Source: Hanleya hanleyi
Lineage: Eukaryota > Mollusca > Polyplacophora > Lepidopleurida > Hanleyidae
DNA: 64,000 bases
Direction: 5' to 3'
Assembly (NCBI GenBank): GCA_036873755.1
Contig: JAVTVY010037116.1
Location: 93,428 to 157,427, forward strand
Shown here: piece after piece, positions 60,658 to 64,000 of the stretch
Layout: every line of letters starts with the position of its first letter
How positions within the stretch are numbered: the first letter of the stretch is position 1
Notes under the pieces: model-generated
What the model was told of the DNA's origin: nothing
What the model saw: the letters and a program-made list of their open reading frames with translations, nothing else
Database searches by the model: none
Program-made: the position numbers and the translations under genes

Positions 60658-61779
60658 GGGGTAAGAAGACCGTGATGAGGAGGTCCCGAAAGGGAAAAAA
60701 GGGGTCAGCATCTACAGTGAACAAGGTGTTAACCGATTTGTATTACAACCCTACCAGTCCAGCCGCGTATAGCGCTGTGGGAGCGCTCGCTCGAGCTGTC
60801 CATTCCCAAGGCATCAGCCGAACTGAAGTTCGAGACTGGTTAAAAACCCAAGACACTTATAGTTTACATCGAGCAGCCCGACGACATTTTCGCCGTAACC
60901 GAGTGATCGTAGGAGGCATAGACGCGCAATGGCAGGCTGATTTAGTGGATATGAGTCGATTTGCACCTCACAATGATGGACATCGGTACATATTGACCTG
61001 TATCGATATTTTATCCAAGTATGCCTGGGTACTACCCATTCGCACCAAAACAGGAGAGAATCTAATACGGGCGTTCCAGCAGATTTTCAAGACGGGGCGC
61101 AAACCTCTTTATTTGCAAACGGATGAAGGTACAGAATTTCTCAACCGACCCTTTCAAGCCTTTCTTAAGAAACAGAAGGTATTTTTCTTCCATACGTACA
61201 ACGAGACCAAAGCCTGTGGTGGAACGATTCAATCGCACCTTCAAAGGACGAATGTACAAGTATTTTACTGCCCAAAACACCCGACGGTACATCGATGTAC
61301 TACCTCAACTGGTGCAAGGATACAATCGAGCCTATCATCGCAGTATCCAGCGAGCTCCCCGCGATGTGGCAGAACGCAACGAACGTCAAGTGCGTGGTAC
61401 GCTGTACTCACCCAGTCCACCATCACTCACGTCACCCCGTTACAAACGCGGAGATGTGGTACGGATCAGTAAAGTGAAAGGCCAATTTGAGAAAAGTTAC
61501 TTGCCCAACTGGAGTGACGAGCACTTTGTCATCGTTCGCCATAAACCTCGACAGCCACGCGTCTATCAACTGGAAGATCTACAAGGAGAAACACTGCAAG
61601 GCACGTTTTACGAGGCAGAATTACAACCCATAGTGAAAACACCGAAAGACTACTACACGGTGGAGAAGATTTTGAAAACGGAACGTCGACGTGGCATCCC
61701 CTATCATTTCGTCAAATGGCAAGGGTGGCCCCGTTCGTTTAATTCCTGGGTGTCAGGCCGTGACATGAAACGCCTATAA
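60654..61779 (+). pseudogene. Polinton-type rve integrase with chromodomain, frameshifted
   Basis: DDE integrase that would insert the element into the host genome. The first segment has a basic start, a zinc-binding-like N-terminal region (YSLHRAARRHFRRN), and the catalytic core with GGIDAQWQADLVDM (first Asp), YILTCIDILSKYAW and LYLQTDEGTEF (second Asp). The frame breaks near 61213, just before the catalytic Glu. The other frame continues VVERFNRTFKGRMYKYF (Glu), then AYHRSIQRAPRDVA, a KRGDVVRISK SH3-like barrel, and a C-terminal chromodomain (YTVEKIL...YHFVKWQGWPRSFNSW). The second frame runs to the stop at 61777-61779. All catalytic residues survive, so the break is one small indel: recent decay or a read error. 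Confidence 0.9.
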
Positions 61780-61811
61780 ATTCTAACCCCTATCACCGAC
61801 ATCCTTCAGTG
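61775..61811 (+). promoter_or_regulatory. Putative TATA/initiator of mucin-like gene
   Basis: CCTATAAATTC overlaps the integrase stop; CCTTCAGTGTAG follows with ~33 bases from TATA to the TCAGT adenine. TCAGT is the classic initiator form. The ATG is at 61824. Confidence 0.6.
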
Positions 61812-61823
61812 TAGGGTTGTACC

Positions 61824-62381
61824 ATGGATAGTGCACATCTACCCTTACTGTTACGAACTCGAAAAGCACAAGGGGGTACTATAGTGTGTCTAGTAGTGCT
61901 TGTGGGTACGTTATTTGGAGGCGTGTTCTACGATTTGGCGTACGTGATATCCTGTTTCAACACCCTGCGTCCCACAATTCCACCTCAGTCATCCACCACT
62001 TCGACCACCACCACTACGACGCTGCCTACGCCATCCAAGACGTCAAGGTACCGCCACGTATCAACCCAGACACCCACGTCTACCACGCCGTCTACTCGAT
62101 CCACTACATCACCTGACCGTCACATCCATCCACCCACGCCTACCACGACCCGTACTACTACTACTACTACCACGCTGCGTACTACGACGCCACGTGATCC
62201 TCCGTCACCCCTGAGAAGCGACGATCCTTCCAGCCCATCACCACCACCACCTAGTACCACCATCACCACTCCTACGACGCTAAACATATTTAGAGTGCGT
62301 GAATCACGTTTACCACGGCAACGGTACCCGTTCAACTACGATCCCCGGTGGGATCCACGAGAACGGGGGGTGGGCCTCTGA
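61824..62381 (+). CDS. Mucin-like single-pass membrane protein
   Basis: 185 codons, intact. Residues ~18-43 form one hydrophobic segment (GTIVCLVVLVGTLFGGVFYD) after a short, mildly basic start (LLLRTRKAQ), fitting a signal anchor. Residues ~50-160 are almost entirely Thr, Ser and Pro, a likely heavily O-glycosylated stalk. The tail is basic with aromatic residues (RVRESRLPRQRYPFNYDPRW). It lies between integrase and ATPase in the block that holds virion genes. It could be an envelope or spike-like surface protein, or a low-complexity region whose reading frame is only coincidentally open; sequence bias limits certainty. Confidence 0.6.
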   Translation: MDSAHLPLLLRTRKAQGGTIVCLVVLVGTLFGGVFYDLAYVISCFNTLRPTIPPQSSTTSTTTTTTLPTPSKTSRYRHVSTQTPTSTTPSTRSTTSPDRHIHPPTPTTTRTTTTTTTLRTTTPRDPPSPLRSDDPSSPSPPPPSTTITTPTTLNIFRVRESRLPRQRYPFNYDPRWDPRERGVGL

Positions 62382-62399
62382 ACGCCGAGCGCAAATCAC

Positions 62400-62420
62400 C
62401 AAATAAAAAAAAAAAAAACT
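62400..62420 (+). promoter_or_regulatory. Poly(A) signal and A-run before ATPase
   Basis: CCAAATAAAAAAAAAAAAAA immediately precedes the ATPase ATG. AATAAA lies ~20 bases after the mucin-like gene's stop and could be its poly(A) signal. The 14-base A-run directly upstream of the ATG is unusual. Confidence 0.5.
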
Positions 62421-63034
62421 ATGGATCCTCGGTGGCAGCATCCTTTCACGTGTCTCATCGCTGGACCGACAGGGTCGGGAAAAACACACTTCGTTCAACG
62501 TCTCATCCAACACGGGTCAGCCCTCATTTCACCTCCTCTAGCTCGCATCCTGTGGTGTTATGGAGCTTGGCAACCCACGTACGAGGAACTGGCACGTGTC
62601 CCGGGACTCACCTTAATGGAAGGCTTACCCCTGAGGATACGCCCAAAGACACGTTGGTGGTGGTGGACGATCTCATGACGGAAACGGACAGTCGAATCAC
62701 CCGTCTCTTTACCAAAGGAAGCCATCATCGTCGGTTGAGCATCATCTACATCGTGCAGAATCTCTTCAGTAAGTACAAAGAGCACAGGAACATTAGTTTG
62801 AATGCTCAGTATGTAGTGTTATTCAAAAACCCCAGAGACGCTTCCCAAATTACGCACCTGGCCCAACAGATGTACCCTAAAAACACGGCCTTTGTACGAG
62901 AAGCCTTTGAAGATGCTACCCAACCAGCTCACGGGTATTTACTCATCGACTTGAAACAAGACACTCCCTCATCCCTTCGATTGCGTACCCACATTTTTCC
63001 CGGAGAGGTACAGACAGTGTACACACCCAAATAA
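62421..63034 (+). pseudogene. A32/FtsK-like packaging ATPase, frameshifted
   Basis: Viral DNA-packaging ATPase. It starts MDPRWQHPFTCLIAGPTGSG, with Walker A GPTGSGKT at residues ~15-22. ILWCYGAWQPTYEEL follows, then the frame breaks near 62620-62630. The other frame carries Walker B (TLVVVDDLM), LFTKGSHHRRLSIIYIVQNL, LNAQYVVLFKNPRDASQ and GYLLIDLKQDTPSSLRLRTH to the stop at 63034. It is about half as similar to the palindrome ATPases as those are to each other and lacks their C-terminal helical domain. The stop overlaps AATAAA (63030-63035), a likely poly(A) signal. The single shift is the only defect. Confidence 0.88.
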
Positions 63035-63069
63035 AAGAAGAAGACAATCCACTCTAGCCGTCACTCATC

Positions 63070-63408
63070 ATGTCTGCACGGGTACGCAAGCACGCGCCGG
63101 CCCTACGCGTATTACGCAGCGCGCCACCGGAGGTGGGCCGGGCCCTGGTGCGCGGGGCGGATCCCGACTTGGTACGGTGTTTGTGTGAAGTGGCGCATAA
63201 TGTGTTAAAAGGCAATGTTCCGCTCAGTCCTCCGCAGAAAGGGAAATTGCAACGGCACAAGGCGGGTCTCCGAACGTTGGTGAAGAAGACGGGTAGTGTG
63301 AAGAAAAAGAAACAGGTGTTACAGCGAGGTGGATTTCTCGGCGCACTCCTCGCACCCTTAGCCGCTACTGTACTGGGGCCGTTACTAGGCTCCATCTTGG
63401 GACGCTAA
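63070..63408 (+). CDS. pX-like basic/hydrophobic capsid-associated peptide
   Basis: 112 codons, intact. A basic, Arg/Lys-rich body (MSARVRKHAPALRVLRSAPP; KKTGSVKKKKQ) ends in a Gly/Leu/Ala-rich hydrophobic C-terminus (GGFLGALLAPLAATVLGPLL). This is the layout of the adenovirus pX/mu-like core or membrane-active peptides found in adintoviruses and Polintons. It sits between ATPase and the conserved protein at 63413, as in related elements. Assignment is by composition, position and C-terminal pattern, not by strong identity. Confidence 0.72.
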   Translation: MSARVRKHAPALRVLRSAPPEVGRALVRGADPDLVRCLCEVAHNVLKGNVPLSPPQKGKLQRHKAGLRTLVKKTGSVKKKKQVLQRGGFLGALLAPLAATVLGPLLGSILGR

Positions 63409-63412
63409 CGGC

Positions 63413-64000
63413 ATGGAACATACGAAAAAAATGATGCTGGTCGACCCTCGACTGTTACAGAGTTTGCAATCACCCTATCCCGTGCCTGCCACAGTGCAAC
63501 AACTGCAGTCTCTGGATGAAGAGATGAATAGTATACTCCAACGTCGACTACCCGATCACGAGAAAATTCAACTCTACCATCATACGCTGAACCGGTACCA
63601 GACGTTTATGGATCAATATAGAGGGAGTAGTAGTACACCACAACTACCCACAACGCCCACAACGCCTACACTCACATCCCCGCCACCGCCATCCTCATCC
63701 TCTGCCTCACCTGAGCTGGAACAGGAAGTGTTGGCCAGTGTGCCTAAAGCCTTCAAGACCAAGGCGCGTTTATTGTTGGACCGGGTGAAACAGAATGCCG
63801 ATATGGGTTGGAACGCTGAAGGAAAACTGCTGATTCGAAACCAAGTGGTGCCGGGATCTCATATGACCGATTTGATCAACGATATGGTACGTTCTCGCAA
63901 ACACTCTAATCCACCGGGCTGGGAAGCCTTTGCTCAGGGATTAAAAGACACACACACTCCTCAAGAATTGGTAGGAAATCGTGAACGCTGGAAGTGGATG
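63413..64000 (+). CDS. Conserved Polinton/adintovirus protein (5' part, runs off window)
   Basis: 196 codons from the ATG at 63413, five bases after the previous stop, open to the window edge. The N-terminus is helical (LLQSLQSPYPVPATVQQLQS...), followed by a Thr/Pro/Ser-rich linker. A conserved block follows: VPKAFKTKARLLLDRVKQN, WNAEGKLLIRNQVVPGSHMT, NPPGWEAFAQGLKD, VGNRERWKW. This KAK...LL..I..N...W...G.....PGS...DL...NPPGW..FA..L pattern is common in uncharacterised proteins of mollusc, cnidarian and fish Polinton-like elements, usually next to pX. It is probably a virion component; the function is not established. Confidence 0.75.
   Translation, partial: MEHTKKMMLVDPRLLQSLQSPYPVPATVQQLQSLDEEMNSILQRRLPDHEKIQLYHHTLNRYQTFMDQYRGSSSTPQLPTTPTTPTLTSPPPPSSSSASPELEQEVLASVPKAFKTKARLLLDRVKQNADMGWNAEGKLLIRNQVVPGSHMTDLINDMVRSRKHSNPPGWEAFAQGLKDTHTPQELVGNRERWKWM

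Larger units (their letters stand above)
51400..64000 (+). mobile_element. Polinton/adintovirus-type integrated virus-like element (partial)
   Basis: Hallmarks in one block: rve integrase with C-terminal chromodomain (60654-61779), packaging ATPase (62421-63034), pX-like peptide (63070-63408) and a conserved downstream protein (63413 to the window edge). To the left is a set of lineage-specific genes (CARD-PC4 fusion, RING proteins, PC4-like repeat proteins). DNA polymerase B, protease and capsid genes would be expected to the right, outside the window. The left boundary is approximate; no terminal inverted repeat can be confirmed because the right end is absent. Three frameshifted genes suggest a decaying copy or indel errors. 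Confidence 0.85.

Noticed and set aside
61062..61292. Minus-strand open frame opposite the integrase
   Set aside because: Complement of a clearly conserved coding region; shadow frame.

Overview
The window looks like a stretch of animal nuclear genome, most likely from a mollusc or another lophotrochozoan. It is AT-rich, intron- and repeat-dominated DNA holding one recognisable host exon: the large 3' exon of a TASK-type two-pore potassium channel (5772-6589, +). A tandem array of ~150-bp units ending in a degenerate ACGG-type microsatellite (38.4-39.7 kb) resembles the 'pearl' elements of bivalves, which supports a mollusc. The species cannot be named from this sequence.

Layout. 1-5771 is probably intron of the channel gene. 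6590-24300 is non-coding DNA with dispersed repeats and TTAA-flanked, piggyBac-like non-autonomous elements (19634-20202; a shortened copy ending at 21452; another at 42268-42793). 24462-32268 is a ~7.8-kb inverted duplication (giant palindrome). Each arm carries an A32/FtsK-like packaging ATPase gene and a C2H2 zinc-finger gene, flanked outwards by ~155-bp tandem units that each contain an NRF1-like palindrome (TGCGCATGCGCA or a one-base variant). 32.3-47.3 kb is repeat-rich: a tRNA-derived SINE, pearl-like repeats, a foldback element with ~0.55-kb inverted arms and its diverged duplicate, minisatellites and a 161-bp hairpin element. 48099-50490 (-) is a broken Crypton/DUF3504 tyrosine recombinase.

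51.4-64.0 kb is the left part of an integrated Polinton/adintovirus-type dsDNA virus-like element, which continues past the window edge. It encodes an rve integrase with chromodomain, a packaging ATPase, a pX-like basic/hydrophobic peptide, a partial virion-associated-type protein, a mucin-like membrane protein and an unusual early-like region. That region has a CARD-PC4-like fusion protein, two further PC4-like repeat proteins, two RING-finger proteins in inverted orientation, and small acidic/basic proteins. Integrase, ATPase and one RING gene are each interrupted by a frameshift, so the copy is either decaying or carries indel errors.

The most unusual signal is regulatory. Three genes of the virus-like element are followed 18-60 bases after their stop codons by stem-loops matching the replication-dependent histone mRNA 3' stem-loop, each followed ~13-14 bases later by a purine-rich, histone-downstream-element-like stretch. 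Two of the genes sit behind tandem YY1-type motifs (AAGATGGCGGC), and at least seven start regions have a TATA box ~30 bases upstream of a TCATTC/TTCA/TCAGT initiator-like motif. A 29-base imperfect palindrome is repeated between the convergent gene pairs. The element therefore looks wired to host S-phase mRNA processing and housekeeping transcription factors.
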